Notes: a model not told the origin generated them from the letters alone. Counted from the stretch's first letter, positions 53,900-63,775 are shown. The stretch: DNA of 64,000 nucleotides from Mycobacterium sp. SMC-8 (GCF_025263565.1 NZ_CP079865.1:1364001-1428000), one strand, 5' to 3'. A program made the numbers and translations.

Positions 53900-54601
53900 A
53901 TGACTCACGCCGAGGGACTGGGTGCCACCGCTCCAGCCCCACTGGCCGCGTCGCGCCGACACCAGATTGCGGATTGGCTGCGGGAGCAGATCGTCAAAGG
54001 TCTCATCGCACCGGGAGCGCAACTCAAACAGGACGTCCTGGCCGCGCATCTGCGCACCAGCCCGGGGCCGGTCCGGGAGGCCCTGCGTCAACTCGAGAGC
54101 GAGGGACTGGTTCAGCACATCCCCAATCGCGGAGCCTTCGTCACCTCGGTGAGCTCCGACGAACTGCTCGGGGTTCTGTTGCCGGTACGGTTGGCCATCG
54201 AATCCTTCGCTGTCGGAACAGCCGGCGCGGATCCCACCACACTTGACGAGTTACGGCACCTCGTGGAACAGATGAACGTCGCCGCCCAAGCAGGTGATCT
54301 GGATCAGCTCAATGAGCTCGACGTGACGTTCCACGAATCAATCGTTCGCAGCGCGCATTCCGACCACGCACTGCAACTGTGGGCCAGCGTGCAACCCCGG
54401 ATCAGAATGCAGATCCACCGCTTGGCCCGTCGGCACTCGACTCCCTTCGCAATCGCCGAAGAGCACCGGGTACTTCTCAACTCGATCGAGCATGACGAAC
54501 CCGAACAACTTCGCTGTACGCTGGAAGACCACATCGTGACCAGCGCGCGTCGGCTTCTGGCGCTCGAAACCGGTTCTGCGTCAGTGATTTCCGAAACGTA
54601 G
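53900..54601 (+). CDS. GntR-family regulator with FCD domain
   Basis: About 233 residues from the ATG at 53900, preceded by AGAGGGAG. The winged helix has ASRRHQIADWLREQIVKGLIAPGAQLKQDVLAAHLRTSPGPVREALRQLESEGLVQHIPNRGAFVTSV. The FCD domain follows with metal-ligand motifs in LNELDVTFHESIVRSAHSDHALQLW and AEEHRVLLNSIEHDEPEQL. It is divergent from the eight-gene importer/catabolic operon and most likely its repressor, released by a pathway sugar acid. Confidence 0.88.
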   Translation: MTHAEGLGATAPAPLAASRRHQIADWLREQIVKGLIAPGAQLKQDVLAAHLRTSPGPVREALRQLESEGLVQHIPNRGAFVTSVSSDELLGVLLPVRLAIESFAVGTAGADPTTLDELRHLVEQMNVAAQAGDLDQLNELDVTFHESIVRSAHSDHALQLWASVQPRIRMQIHRLARRHSTPFAIAEEHRVLLNSIEHDEPEQLRCTLEDHIVTSARRLLALETGSASVISET

Positions 54602-54800
54602 TGCCGCGCGGCTACCGCCGATCGGGTAACGGGTCACGAGTCCGACCTGACCGAGAAGATCGTCGTCGTGTCGTGAATCTTGCAGTGCGCTCGCGCGGCG
54701 ATGCCGTTCCCAGTCTCACTATAGGGCCGGGGTGGGGGCTTGCGGCAAGGCCCCGTACCTCGGGCACAATCGCCGGGCCACAGGAACGCAGGGGGTTTGT

Positions 54801-55238
54801 ATGTCGGAGATGACCGGTACGCCAGAACGATTCGTGGTTCACGAGTCAGGCGCCTACCTGCACGGCACGAAAGCCGACCTTGATGTGGGCGACCTGCTGA
54901 TGCCGGGCCAGCCGTCCAACTTCGACGCGGGCCGGGTCTCGAACCACATCTACATCACCAGGACTTTGGATGCGGCGGTGTGGGCGGCCGAGCTGGCTGT
55001 CGGGGAGGGCCGCGGCCGCGTGTACATGGTCGAACCGCTCGGGGCCGTCGAGGACGACCCGAATGTGACGGACAAGAAGTTCCCGGGGAACCCGACCCAC
55101 TCCTACCGCAGCCGCCAGCCGGTGAGGATCGTCGGTGAGCTCACCGACTGGGTGGGACATCCGCCCGAGCAGCTTGAGGCGTTTCGGGCCGGGCTGGAGG
55201 AGTTGCGCCGCAAAGGGCTCGACGTCATCTACGACTGA
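54801..55238 (+). CDS. arr: NAD+-rifampin ADP-ribosyltransferase
   Basis: A 145-residue enzyme, close in length and sequence to Arr of M. smegmatis: FVVHESGAYLHGTKADLDVGDLL, NHIYITRTLDAAVWAAELAVGEGRGRVY and EDDPNVTDKKFPGNPTHSYRSRQPVRIVGELTDWVGHPPEQLEAF. The His-Tyr-Asp set of the family is seen in YLHGTK, NHIYIT and EDDPN. It transfers ADP-ribose to a hydroxyl of rifamycins, inactivating them. The ATG at 54801 was chosen over an open extension to 54732. It is a single gene between the regulator and the lipoprotein gene. Confidence 0.93.
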   Translation: MSEMTGTPERFVVHESGAYLHGTKADLDVGDLLMPGQPSNFDAGRVSNHIYITRTLDAAVWAAELAVGEGRGRVYMVEPLGAVEDDPNVTDKKFPGNPTHSYRSRQPVRIVGELTDWVGHPPEQLEAFRAGLEELRRKGLDVIYD

Positions 55239-55278
55239 AACCGTGCCGGAGGCAGCAGGCGCGGCTACCGTCGGCCTG

Positions 55279-56724
55279 GTGACGCAGTCACGACCGCGAC
55301 GTGCCCGGCTCTTCGCCGTCGGGGCCGTCGCGCTGATCATGGTGTCTGCGGCGTGCGGGCATCCGCTGCCCCCTACGCCGTCCACCGGCACCCCGACAGC
55401 ACCGATACCGTCCGCCCCGGTGGCCGCGTCACCCGCACCCGCGGTCCCCGAGGTGACGCCGACCGGTGATTTCTCCGCCGTCTCCCGGCTCGTCGCGGAG
55501 GCGATCGCGGCGCATCGACTACCCGGCGCCGTGGTGCAGGTCGGGCACGCCGGCAAGATCGTCTTCCGGCAGGCGTTCGGCGCCCGCAAGCTCGCCGGTG
55601 AACCCGGTCTGGACGGGAAACCCTCCCCCTCCGAACCCATGACCGAGGACACCCTCTTCGACCTGGCGTCGCTGACCAAGAGCGTCGCGACCACCACTGC
55701 CGTCATGCAGCTTTATGAGCAGGGCAAGATCCGTATCGATGAACCGGTGCAGACATACCTGCCGGACTTCAACCCGGCCGGCGATCCGCGCCGCGCACAG
55801 GTGACGCTGCGCATGCTGCTCACCCACACCTCGGGCATCGCGGGTGATCTCAGTCTGGACGGCCCGTGGGGACTGGACAAGCCCGACAAAGCCCAGGGAA
55901 TCCGCCGCGCGCTCGCCGCGTGGGTGGTGTTCGATCCCGGCGAGCGCTTCCACTACTCCGACATCAACTTCATCATCCTGGGCGCGCTGCTGGAGAAAAT
56001 CAGCGGCGAACCCGAGGATGTCTACGTCCACGACCACGTGTTCGCCCCACTCGGGATGTCGGACTCCCGCTATCTGCCCGTCGCCAAAGCATGTGGGCCA
56101 CGTCGGATCCGGGGTACGGCGATCGCACCGGATCCGCACGGACCGGAGCCGGGCCGTTGTCCGGCGGGCACGTGGAGCACCGAGCTGCTGGCGCGCGTCG
56201 CGCCGACCGCCCGGGACGAGGACGCGCCGGCCCTGAACCCCGACCACTGCCACCCGCTTCGCGGGACCGTGCACGACCCCACGGCCCGCCGCATGGGCGG
56301 GGTGTCCGGAAGCGCCGGGGTGTTCTCCACCGTGCACGATCTGGGCCGGTTCGCGCAGGCTCTGCTCGACCGGCTCGCCCACCGCCCCAGCGCTTTTCCG
56401 CTGCGGCAGCCGAGCGCCGAGGCGATGACGACGCCGCAGCAGCCCGGACACGATCCCGCTCAGATCGAGGCGGGACAGGATCTGCGCGGTCTCGGCTGGG
56501 ACATCGACACCGCGCACTCCAGGCCCCGAGGGTCGGTCTTCCCTGTCGGTAGCTTCGGCCACACCGGCTTCACCGGGGTGTCACTGTGGATGGACCCGCG
56601 GTCGGACACCTACGTGATCGTGCTGGCGAATGTGATCCATCAGCGCGGCGGTCCACCGATCGCGCCGCTGAGCGGCGCGGTGGCCACCGAAGCGGCCCGT
56701 GCGCTGCATCTTTACGGCAGCTAG
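55279..56724 (+). CDS. Lipoprotein serine hydrolase (class C beta-lactamase / PBP-like)
   Basis: About 481 residues from GTG at 55279 (another GTG at 55243 is possible). An N-terminal signal ARLFAVGAVALIMVSAACG has a lipobox, then a Pro/Thr/Ala linker of ~45 residues. The beta-lactamase-fold domain has the SxxK motif in DLASLTKSVA, a YxN-like motif in FHYSDINF and HTG in FGHTGFTGVS. A ~70-residue region with several Cys (KACGPRR, GRCPAG, PDHCHP) interrupts the domain and is unusual. Likely a cell-wall esterase, D-Ala carboxypeptidase-like enzyme or beta-lactamase. It follows arr closely (40 bp). Confidence 0.85.
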   Translation: MTQSRPRRARLFAVGAVALIMVSAACGHPLPPTPSTGTPTAPIPSAPVAASPAPAVPEVTPTGDFSAVSRLVAEAIAAHRLPGAVVQVGHAGKIVFRQAFGARKLAGEPGLDGKPSPSEPMTEDTLFDLASLTKSVATTTAVMQLYEQGKIRIDEPVQTYLPDFNPAGDPRRAQVTLRMLLTHTSGIAGDLSLDGPWGLDKPDKAQGIRRALAAWVVFDPGERFHYSDINFIILGALLEKISGEPEDVYVHDHVFAPLGMSDSRYLPVAKACGPRRIRGTAIAPDPHGPEPGRCPAGTWSTELLARVAPTARDEDAPALNPDHCHPLRGTVHDPTARRMGGVSGSAGVFSTVHDLGRFAQALLDRLAHRPSAFPLRQPSAEAMTTPQQPGHDPAQIEAGQDLRGLGWDIDTAHSRPRGSVFPVGSFGHTGFTGVSLWMDPRSDTYVIVLANVIHQRGGPPIAPLSGAVATEAARALHLYGS

Positions 56725-56850
56725 CCGGCCGGCGCACTGTGGCGGAGATTACCTCGTGCTCCGCACAACGGCTCGGATGCGGGGAAATGTCGGTCCGGCC
56801 GTCTACCATTCCTGCGGCACCCCGCCCAGCCTCGACGGAAAGCAACAGCA

Positions 56851-58884
56851 GTGAGTTACACCGCCGCCGACATCACCGAGCTCGACGATGTCCAGCACAC
56901 ACGCCTGCGGCCGGCGGTCAACCTCGGTCTCGACGTCCTGAACACCGCCTTGCGCGAGCTGATCGACAACGCGGTCGAAGAGGTGGCCGATCCGGGTCAC
57001 GGCGGATCATGCGTGACCATCACCCTGCACGCCGACGGCTCGGTCAGCGTCGCCGACGACGGCCGCGGACTGCCCGTCGACACGGACCCGACGACCGGCA
57101 AGAACGGCATCGTCAAGACCCTCGGCACCGCCCGGGCGGGCGGCAAGTTCTCCGCGCACACCGACGCGGCCAGCACGGGCGCCGGCCTGAACGGCATCGG
57201 CGCCGCCGCCGCGGTCTTCATCTCCGCCCGCACCGACGTGACCGTCCGCCGGGGCGGCAAGACCTACCTGCAGAGCTTCGGCCGCGGCTACCCCGGCGTG
57301 TTCGAGGGCAAGGACTTCGATCCGGACGCCCCGTTCACCCGCGCCGACACGCAGAAACTGCGCGGTACCGGTAACCGCAAGCCCGACGCGCACGGCACCA
57401 CGGTGCGCATCCTGTTCGATCCGGCCGTCGTACCGGATTCCACCGTCGACATCGGCGAGGTGCTGCTCCGCGCCCACGCCGCGGCGCGCATGTCCCGCGG
57501 TGTGCACCTGGTCGTCGTCGACGAAGGCTGGCCCGGCGACGAGGTGCCGCCGGCGCTGCTCGAACCGTTCAGCGGGCCCTGGGGTACCGACACACTGCTC
57601 GATCTCATGTGCACCGCCGCCGGCACGCCCGCACCGGAGGTACGGGCGGAGGTGGAAGGCCGCGGCGAGTACACCACCGGGCGCGGGCCGACCCCGTTCC
57701 GCTGGTCACTGACCGCCGGCCCGGCCGAACCCGCGACGGTCGCCGCGTTCTGCAACACGGTGCGAACCCCCGGCGGCGGATCACACCTGACCGCCGCGGT
57801 GAAGGGCCTCTCCGAGGCCCTGGCCGACCGCGCCTCCCGGATCCGCGACCTGGGCCTCGCCAAGGGCGAGGACGGCCCGGAACCGCAGGACTTCGCCGCG
57901 GTCACCGCGCTGGCCGTCGACACCCGCGCACCGGACGTGGCGTGGGACTCCCAGGCCAAGACGGCGGTGTCCTCGCGGTCGCTGAATCTGGCGATGGCCC
58001 CCGATGTGGCCCGCAGCGTGACCATCTGGGCGGCCAACCCCGCGAACGCCGACGCGGTGTCACTGTGGACGAAGCTGGCGCTGGAATCGGCCAGGGCACG
58101 GCGCAGCGCCGAAGGGGCCAAGGCCCGGTCCCGCGCGGCGTCGAAAGCCAAGGGCCTGGGAACCAACCTGTCGTTGCCGCCGAAGTTGCTGCCCAGCAGG
58201 GAAACCGGGCGCGGATCCGGTGCCGAGCTGTTTCTCTGCGAGGGTGATTCGGCGCTGGGCACTATCAAGGCCGCGCGCGACGCCACGTTCCAGGCCGCAT
58301 TCCCGCTGAAAGGCAAGCCTCCCAACGTCTACGGGTTCGCCCTGAGCAAGGCGCGGGCCAAAGACGAGTTCGATTCGATCGAACGCATCCTGGGCTGCGG
58401 GGTGCGCGACAACTGCGACCCGGAACTGTGCCGCTACGACCGGATCTTGTTCGCCTCCGACGCCGACCCCGACGGCGGCAACATCAACTCGAGCCTGATC
58501 TCGATGTTTCTGGACTTCTACCGCCCGCTCGTCGAGGCGGGGATGGTGTACGTGACGCTGCCGCCGCTGTTCGTGGTCAAGGACGGGCAGCAGCGCATCT
58601 ACTGCCAGGACGAGTCCGAGCGCGACGCCGCGGTGGCGCAGCTGAAGGCCACCTCCAAACGCAAGGTCGAGGTGCAGCGCAACAAGGGCCTCGGCGAGAT
58701 GGACGCCGACGACTTCTGGAACACCGTGCTGGATCCGCAGCGGCGCACCGTGATCCGGGTGCATCCCGACGACGGCGAGAAGAAGCTGCACCACACGTTG
58801 TTCGGCGGACCGCCCGAGGGCCGGCGCACGTGGATGGCCGATGTCGCCGCCCGCGTCGACACCGCCTCGCTGGACCTGACGTAG
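56851..58884 (+). CDS. Type II topoisomerase B subunit (second GyrB/ParE; TopoM-like)
   Basis: A 677-residue GyrB/ParE-type subunit. The GHKL ATPase has LRELIDNAVEEV and VADDGRGLPVDTDP, and the lid AASTGAGLNGIGAAAAVF. The Toprim part has LFLCEGDSALGTIKAARDATFQAAFPLKGK and FASDADPDGGNINSSLI (DxD). Mycobacteria normally carry only gyrB/gyrA; M. smegmatis has an extra pair known as TopoM (reported to introduce positive supercoils), and this gene fits it better than the essential gyrase. Start GTG at 56851. It precedes the A subunit by 10 bp. The window shows no recF, dnaN or other dnaA-region genes. Confidence 0.88.
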   Translation: MSYTAADITELDDVQHTRLRPAVNLGLDVLNTALRELIDNAVEEVADPGHGGSCVTITLHADGSVSVADDGRGLPVDTDPTTGKNGIVKTLGTARAGGKFSAHTDAASTGAGLNGIGAAAAVFISARTDVTVRRGGKTYLQSFGRGYPGVFEGKDFDPDAPFTRADTQKLRGTGNRKPDAHGTTVRILFDPAVVPDSTVDIGEVLLRAHAAARMSRGVHLVVVDEGWPGDEVPPALLEPFSGPWGTDTLLDLMCTAAGTPAPEVRAEVEGRGEYTTGRGPTPFRWSLTAGPAEPATVAAFCNTVRTPGGGSHLTAAVKGLSEALADRASRIRDLGLAKGEDGPEPQDFAAVTALAVDTRAPDVAWDSQAKTAVSSRSLNLAMAPDVARSVTIWAANPANADAVSLWTKLALESARARRSAEGAKARSRAASKAKGLGTNLSLPPKLLPSRETGRGSGAELFLCEGDSALGTIKAARDATFQAAFPLKGKPPNVYGFALSKARAKDEFDSIERILGCGVRDNCDPELCRYDRILFASDADPDGGNINSSLISMFLDFYRPLVEAGMVYVTLPPLFVVKDGQQRIYCQDESERDAAVAQLKATSKRKVEVQRNKGLGEMDADDFWNTVLDPQRRTVIRVHPDDGEKKLHHTLFGGPPEGRRTWMADVAARVDTASLDLT

Positions 58885-58894
58885 GGGAATCACC

Positions 58895-61033
58895 GTGACC
58901 GCCACCCTGGACGTTCCCGAACAGAACCCGGACCTGGTCCTCGACCAGAGCGCCGACGAGTACTGGAACCACTACCAGCTGACCTTCGCGCTCTACAGCG
59001 TCAGCGACCGCGCCATTCCGTCGGCGTTCGACGGCCTCAAGCCCGGCCAGCGGCGCCTGCTCTACCAGATGCACGAATCGCGACTGCTGCCCGGAAACAA
59101 GCCGCAGAAGTCGTCGAAGGTGTGCTCGGCGGTCACCGGCAACCTGCACCCGCACGGTGGCGCGTCGATGTACGGCGCCGCCGCACTGATGGCCGCCGAC
59201 TTCCAGCGTGTGAAAGTCATTGACGGACAAGGCGCTTTCCCCCGCATACAGGGCGACATCCCGGCGGCCGACCGCTACACCGAGATGCGGTTGTCACCGC
59301 CCGGTGCGGCGCTGACCGCCGAACTCGACAGCCACGCGGTGCCGATGGTGCCGACGTTCGACGGCGAGTGGACCGAGCCCACCGTGCTCCCGGCCCAGTG
59401 GCCGGTGCTGCTGTGCAACGGCGCCGTCGGCATCGCCGAGGGATGGGCCACCAAGGTGCCCGCCCACAATCCCCGGGAGATCATGGCCGCGTGCCGGGCG
59501 CTGCTGAAGACGCCGAACATGACCGACGACCGGCTGGTCAAACTCATCCCGGGCCCCGACTGGGGGTGCGGGGCCTCCGTGGTCGGTACGGCCGGGCTGC
59601 GGGAATACATCACCACCGGCCGCGGCCAGTTCACGGTGCGCGGCACCGTGTCGGTCGACGGCAAGAACTGCATCATCACCGAGCTGCCTCCGGGTGTCGC
59701 GAGTAACACCGTGCAGGAACGGATCCGGGCGCTGGTGGAGTCCGGCGAGATGTCCGGGGTGGCGGACATGTCGGACCTGACCGACCGACGCAACGGGCTG
59801 CGCATCGTGGTCACCGCCAAACGCGGCCACAGTGCCGAGCAGATCCGCGACCAGCTGCTCGCGCTGACCCCGCTGGAGTCGACCTTCGCCGCCAGCCTGG
59901 TCGCGCTCGACGAGAACCGGGTGCCGCGCTGGTGGTCGGTGCGCGAGCTGATCGCCGCGTTCCTGTCGCTGCGGGATTCGGTGGTGCTGCACCGCAGCGA
60001 ATACCGGCTGGAGAAGGTCACCGCCCGGCGCCACCTGGTGGCCGGTCTGATGACCATCCACCTCGACATCGACGCCGCGGTCGCGGTCATCCGCGGTTCC
60101 GACACCGTCGACGAGGCCCGTCAGGGCCTGCAGGAGCGGTTCGGAATCGACGCGGTGCAGGCCGATTACGTTCTGGCGCTTCAACTTCGCCGACTCACCA
60201 AGCTCGACGTCATCGAACTGCGGGCCGAGGCGGAGAAGCTGGACGCCGAGTTCGCCGAGCTCACCGAGTTGGTGGCCAACCCCGACGCGCGCCGCAAGGT
60301 GATCGATCAGGAGCTCGTCGAGACCGCGAAGCTGTTCAAGGGCCCCGAGTTCGATCGCCGCACGGTCCTCGACTACGACGCCACCCCGGTGTCCTCCGGT
60401 TCGAACGAGGACGGGCCGCGTGAGCGCAAGGTCAACACTGCCTGGCGCCTGGACGATCGCGGGGTGTTCTCCGACAGCCACGGCGAGTTGCTCACCGGCG
60501 GCCTCGGCTGGGCGGTGTGGACCGACGGCCGGATCAAGTTCACCACCGGCGGTGGCTTGCCGTACAAGATCCGCGATATCCCGGTCGCGCCGGACATCAC
60601 CGGGCTGCTGCGGTCGGGGGTGCTTCCGTCCGGCTACCACCTGGCGCTCGTGACGCGACGCGGCAAGATCCTGCGCATCGACCCCGCCGCGGTGAACCCG
60701 CAGGGCGTGGCGGGCAACGGCGTGGCCGGCGTCAAGCTGTCCGGCGACGGGGACGAGGTGATCGCCGCGCTGCCGGTGTCGTGCGGCAACGGCGAGGCGA
60801 TCCTGTCCGTGGCCGAAAAGAGTTGGAAGGTCACTGAAGTCGCCGACATTCCGGTCAAGGGCCGCGGCGGCGCCGGCGTCGGTTTCCATCCGTTCGTCAA
60901 GGGTGAGGACGCCGTGCTGGCGGCATCGATCTCGGCGACCGGGTACGTGCGCGGCAAGAAAGCCGTGCGCGCGGAGAACCGCGCCAAGGCGGCGATCAAG
61001 GGCTCGGGCGTGGAGGTGACCCCGGCGGGGTGA
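58895..61033 (+). CDS. Type II topoisomerase A subunit (second GyrA/ParC; TopoM-like)
   Basis: A 712-residue A subunit from GTG at 58895. The breakage-reunion domain has RAIPSAFDGLKPGQRRLLYQMHESRLLPGNKPQKSSKVCSAVTGNLHPHGGASMY and the catalytic Tyr in AADRYTEMRLS. The coiled-coil and tower follow, with LRRLTKLDVIELRAEAEKL. The C-terminal DNA-wrapping domain is short, with GRIKFTTGGGLPYKIRDIP and KGRGGAGVGFHPF; the GyrA box (QRRGGKG) is not evident, which separates it from true gyrase A. Pairs with the B subunit immediately upstream. Confidence 0.88.
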   Translation: MTATLDVPEQNPDLVLDQSADEYWNHYQLTFALYSVSDRAIPSAFDGLKPGQRRLLYQMHESRLLPGNKPQKSSKVCSAVTGNLHPHGGASMYGAAALMAADFQRVKVIDGQGAFPRIQGDIPAADRYTEMRLSPPGAALTAELDSHAVPMVPTFDGEWTEPTVLPAQWPVLLCNGAVGIAEGWATKVPAHNPREIMAACRALLKTPNMTDDRLVKLIPGPDWGCGASVVGTAGLREYITTGRGQFTVRGTVSVDGKNCIITELPPGVASNTVQERIRALVESGEMSGVADMSDLTDRRNGLRIVVTAKRGHSAEQIRDQLLALTPLESTFAASLVALDENRVPRWWSVRELIAAFLSLRDSVVLHRSEYRLEKVTARRHLVAGLMTIHLDIDAAVAVIRGSDTVDEARQGLQERFGIDAVQADYVLALQLRRLTKLDVIELRAEAEKLDAEFAELTELVANPDARRKVIDQELVETAKLFKGPEFDRRTVLDYDATPVSSGSNEDGPRERKVNTAWRLDDRGVFSDSHGELLTGGLGWAVWTDGRIKFTTGGGLPYKIRDIPVAPDITGLLRSGVLPSGYHLALVTRRGKILRIDPAAVNPQGVAGNGVAGVKLSGDGDEVIAALPVSCGNGEAILSVAEKSWKVTEVADIPVKGRGGAGVGFHPFVKGEDAVLAASISATGYVRGKKAVRAENRAKAAIKGSGVEVTPAG

Positions 61034-61078
61034 CGGCGGGCAGGTCCGTGATGCACTCCGGCGGAGGTGCACATCGTG

Positions 61079-63616
61079 TCAACCCGAGCGCAGCTGTGCG
61101 GCGAGGTACGGCGCGGTGCGGCTTCGCTTGTGAGCCGCGACCACAGCCGGGGGCCCGGCTACCACCACGGTGCCGCCCTCGTCGCCGCCGCCAGGCCCGA
61201 GGTCGATGACGTGATCCGCCCCCGCCACCACCGACATGTCGTGCTCGGCCACCACCACGGTGTTGCCGGCATCGACGAGCCGGTGCAGCTGATTCTCCAG
61301 CAGTTCGACATCGGCCGGGTGCAGCCCCGTGGTGGGTTCGTCGAGCACGTAGAGTGTGTGACCGCGCTTGGCGCGCTGCAATTCCGTGGCCAGCTTGATG
61401 CGTTGCGCCTCGCCGCCGGACAGTTCGGTCGCGGGCTGCCCCAGCCGCAGGTAGCCAAGGCCCACATCCCGTAGCGTCGTCAAACTCCTTGCCGCGCTGG
61501 GTAGATCGCTCAGGAAGTCGGCCGCCTCGTCGACGGTGAGGGCCAGCACGTCGGCGATGGTGCGGCCGCGGTAGGTGACCTCGAGGGTCTCGTCCGAGTA
61601 ACGGGCGCCGTGACACGAGGGACAGGTGGCATAGGTGCCCGGCAGGAACAACAGTTCGACCGCCACGAAACCCTCACCCTGACAGGTGGGGCAGCGGCCC
61701 TCGGCGACGTTGAACGAGAAGCGGCCTGCGCTCCAGCCTCGCCGACGGGCTTCGTCGGTGCCGGCGAACGCCTTACGGACTGCGTCGAAAAGCCCGGTGT
61801 AGGTCGCCAGGTTCGACCGCGGAGTGCGTCCGATCGGCCGCTGGTCCACGGTAACCAGACGGTCGATCAATTCGGCGCCCTCGACGGTCACCCCCACACT
61901 GGAGTCGGCGTCGATGTCCAGCAGTTCGGCCTCACCGTCGGCGCCGACGTCGTCGGGTTCGACGGAGTTTCCCAACTGCCTTGCCATCACATCGCCGAGC
62001 ACCTTGCAGACCAGCGTCGACTTGCCTGATCCTGACACCCCCGTGACGGCAACGAACACCCCCAAGGGAATCTCGACGTCGACGTCATGCAGGTTGTGGA
62101 AAGTGATGCCGCGCAACCGCATAACGCCAGACGGCGTGCGTGCGGATCGCTGGGCGGGCGGTCCGCCGGCGAACAGGAAACGACGGGTGACCGACGACTC
62201 GACGTCCGCGAGGCCGGCCACCGGCCCGCTGTAGAGCACGTCGCCGCCCCACTCACCGGCGCCGGGGCCCACATCGACGATCCAGTCGGCGCGGCGCACC
62301 ACATCCATGTCGTGCTCGACCACGAACAACGAATTCCCGGCGCGCCGGAGCCTGTCCAACACGTTGAGCAGCGGTTCGGCGTCGGCCGGATGAAGACCGG
62401 CCGACGGCTCGTCGAGCACGTAGAGGACGCCGAACAGCCCGGCCCGCAGCTGGGTGGCCAGCCGCAGACGCTGCAGTTCGCCGGGCGACACCGTCGGTGT
62501 GCGGCGGTTCAGGCTCAGGTAGCCGAGCCCCAAGTCGACCAGCACGGCGATCCGGGCCACCAGATCGGAAGCGATCATGGTTGCCACTTCGGTGAATTCA
62601 CCCGACTCGGTGGATTCGTAGGCCGCGGCAAATCCCGTCCTGATCGCCGCCGGCGTCAGAACTTCAGTGAGCGCCGTCAGTGGTAGGGCCGACAGCTCGG
62701 CGATGTTGCGGCCGGCGAATGTCACCGCCAGCGCTTCGGGTCGCAGCCCGGTGCCGCCGCAGACAGGGCAATCGGTGCTGTGCACGAACTGCAACACCCG
62801 GCGCCGCATCGCCGCGCTCTGCGAGTTGGCCAGCGTGTGGCGAACGTGGCGTTCGGCGCTGGAGAAGGTGCCGTTGTAGTAGTAGTCCGCGGTGACCGGA
62901 TTCTGGCTCGGATCGATCTCAACGGTCGGTTGGTCCTCGGTGAAGAGAATCCACTCCCGTTGCCGTTTGGGAAGTTTGCGCCACGGTTTGTCGATGTCGT
63001 AGCCGAGCGTGATGAGGATGTCCCGGAGATTCTGCCCCTGCCAGGCTCCGGGCCAGGCCGCCACCGCGCCTTCGCGGATGGTCAGCGACGGGTCGGGCAC
63101 CAGCGTCTGCTCGGTCACCTCGTGGATGCGTCCCAGACCGTGGCATTTCGGGCACGCGCCGATCGTGGTGTTCGGGGAGAACGCGTCGGAATCCAGGCGC
63201 TCCGTGGCCCCGGGCGGATAGGTGCCGGCGCGGGAGAACAACATGCGCAGCAGGTTCGACAGCGTGGTCACGGTACCGACGGTCGACCGCGACGTCGCAC
63301 TGCCGCGGCGCTGCTGCAGCGCGACCGCCGGCGGCAGCCCGGTGATGTCATCGACCTTCGGGGCGTCCTGCGGCAGCAGCAACCGGCGCGCATATGGCGC
63401 CACCGACTCGAAATAGCGGCGCTGGGCCTCGGCGTAGATGGTGCCGAACGCCAGGGACGACTTCCCGGATCCCGACACCCCGGTGAATACGACGAAGGAA
63501 TCGCGGGGGGCGGCGACATCCACCGACTTGAGGTTGTGCACACGGGACGCGTAGACCCGAAGGTACGGGTCCGGCTGGTGTGCCTCTGGTCGGGTACCGC
63601 CGTCCATCTGCACCAT
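61079..63616 (-). CDS. UvrA-family ATPase (short UvrA paralogue)
   Basis: About 845 residues. It has two ABC halves: VVFTGVSGSGKSSLAFGTIYAEAQRRYFESVAPYARR and [22 protein letters not shown], signatures in TVSPGELQRLRLATQL and ELSGGEAQRIKLATEL, and zinc-module motifs CPKCHGLGRIHE, CPVCGGTGL and CPTCQGEGF. It is shorter than true UvrA (about 950-970) and lacks the long UvrB-binding region, as in UvrA2/DrrC-type proteins linked to drug or DNA-adduct resistance. Start candidates are ATG at 63616 or 63607; neither has a strong ribosome-binding site. It converges on the TopoM-like pair with 45 bp between. Confidence 0.88.
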   Translation of the reverse strand: MVQMDGGTRPEAHQPDPYLRVYASRVHNLKSVDVAAPRDSFVVFTGVSGSGKSSLAFGTIYAEAQRRYFESVAPYARRLLLPQDAPKVDDITGLPPAVALQQRRGSATSRSTVGTVTTLSNLLRMLFSRAGTYPPGATERLDSDAFSPNTTIGACPKCHGLGRIHEVTEQTLVPDPSLTIREGAVAAWPGAWQGQNLRDILITLGYDIDKPWRKLPKRQREWILFTEDQPTVEIDPSQNPVTADYYYNGTFSSAERHVRHTLANSQSAAMRRRVLQFVHSTDCPVCGGTGLRPEALAVTFAGRNIAELSALPLTALTEVLTPAAIRTGFAAAYESTESGEFTEVATMIASDLVARIAVLVDLGLGYLSLNRRTPTVSPGELQRLRLATQLRAGLFGVLYVLDEPSAGLHPADAEPLLNVLDRLRRAGNSLFVVEHDMDVVRRADWIVDVGPGAGEWGGDVLYSGPVAGLADVESSVTRRFLFAGGPPAQRSARTPSGVMRLRGITFHNLHDVDVEIPLGVFVAVTGVSGSGKSTLVCKVLGDVMARQLGNSVEPDDVGADGEAELLDIDADSSVGVTVEGAELIDRLVTVDQRPIGRTPRSNLATYTGLFDAVRKAFAGTDEARRRGWSAGRFSFNVAEGRCPTCQGEGFVAVELLFLPGTYATCPSCHGARYSDETLEVTYRGRTIADVLALTVDEAADFLSDLPSAARSLTTLRDVGLGYLRLGQPATELSGGEAQRIKLATELQRAKRGHTLYVLDEPTTGLHPADVELLENQLHRLVDAGNTVVVAEHDMSVVAGADHVIDLGPGGGDEGGTVVVAGPPAVVAAHKRSRTAPYLAAQLRSG

Positions 63617-63775
63617 TGTGGACGACGCGGCGGCCGGTGCGCCGTACGAGCAGCTCAGAACCCGCTGGGACCGCGCCGGCTGCGATGTCAGGAGGTGAGC
63701 GCTCCCGGTCACCGGAAACCGACCACGGCGGACTCGGCGCCCAGTCGATCAGCCGACTAGCGGCAGTATGGAGCG

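Noticed and set aside
54713..54724. CTCACTATAGGG, which looks like the end of a phage T7 promoter, upstream of arr
   Set aside because: Only 12 bases agree and the rest of the T7 consensus is missing; chance match, or part of an ordinary -10 region.
54602..54800. Search for a WhiB7-type AT-rich promoter element before arr
   Set aside because: The region lacks the AT-rich block and clear -35 spacing expected, so no WhiB7 site is claimed.
59294..61072. A 592-codon minus-strand frame opposite the topoisomerase A gene
   Set aside because: Composition (His, Arg, Gly, Ala rich, no motifs) is that of an antisense shadow; the plus strand has all GyrA motifs.
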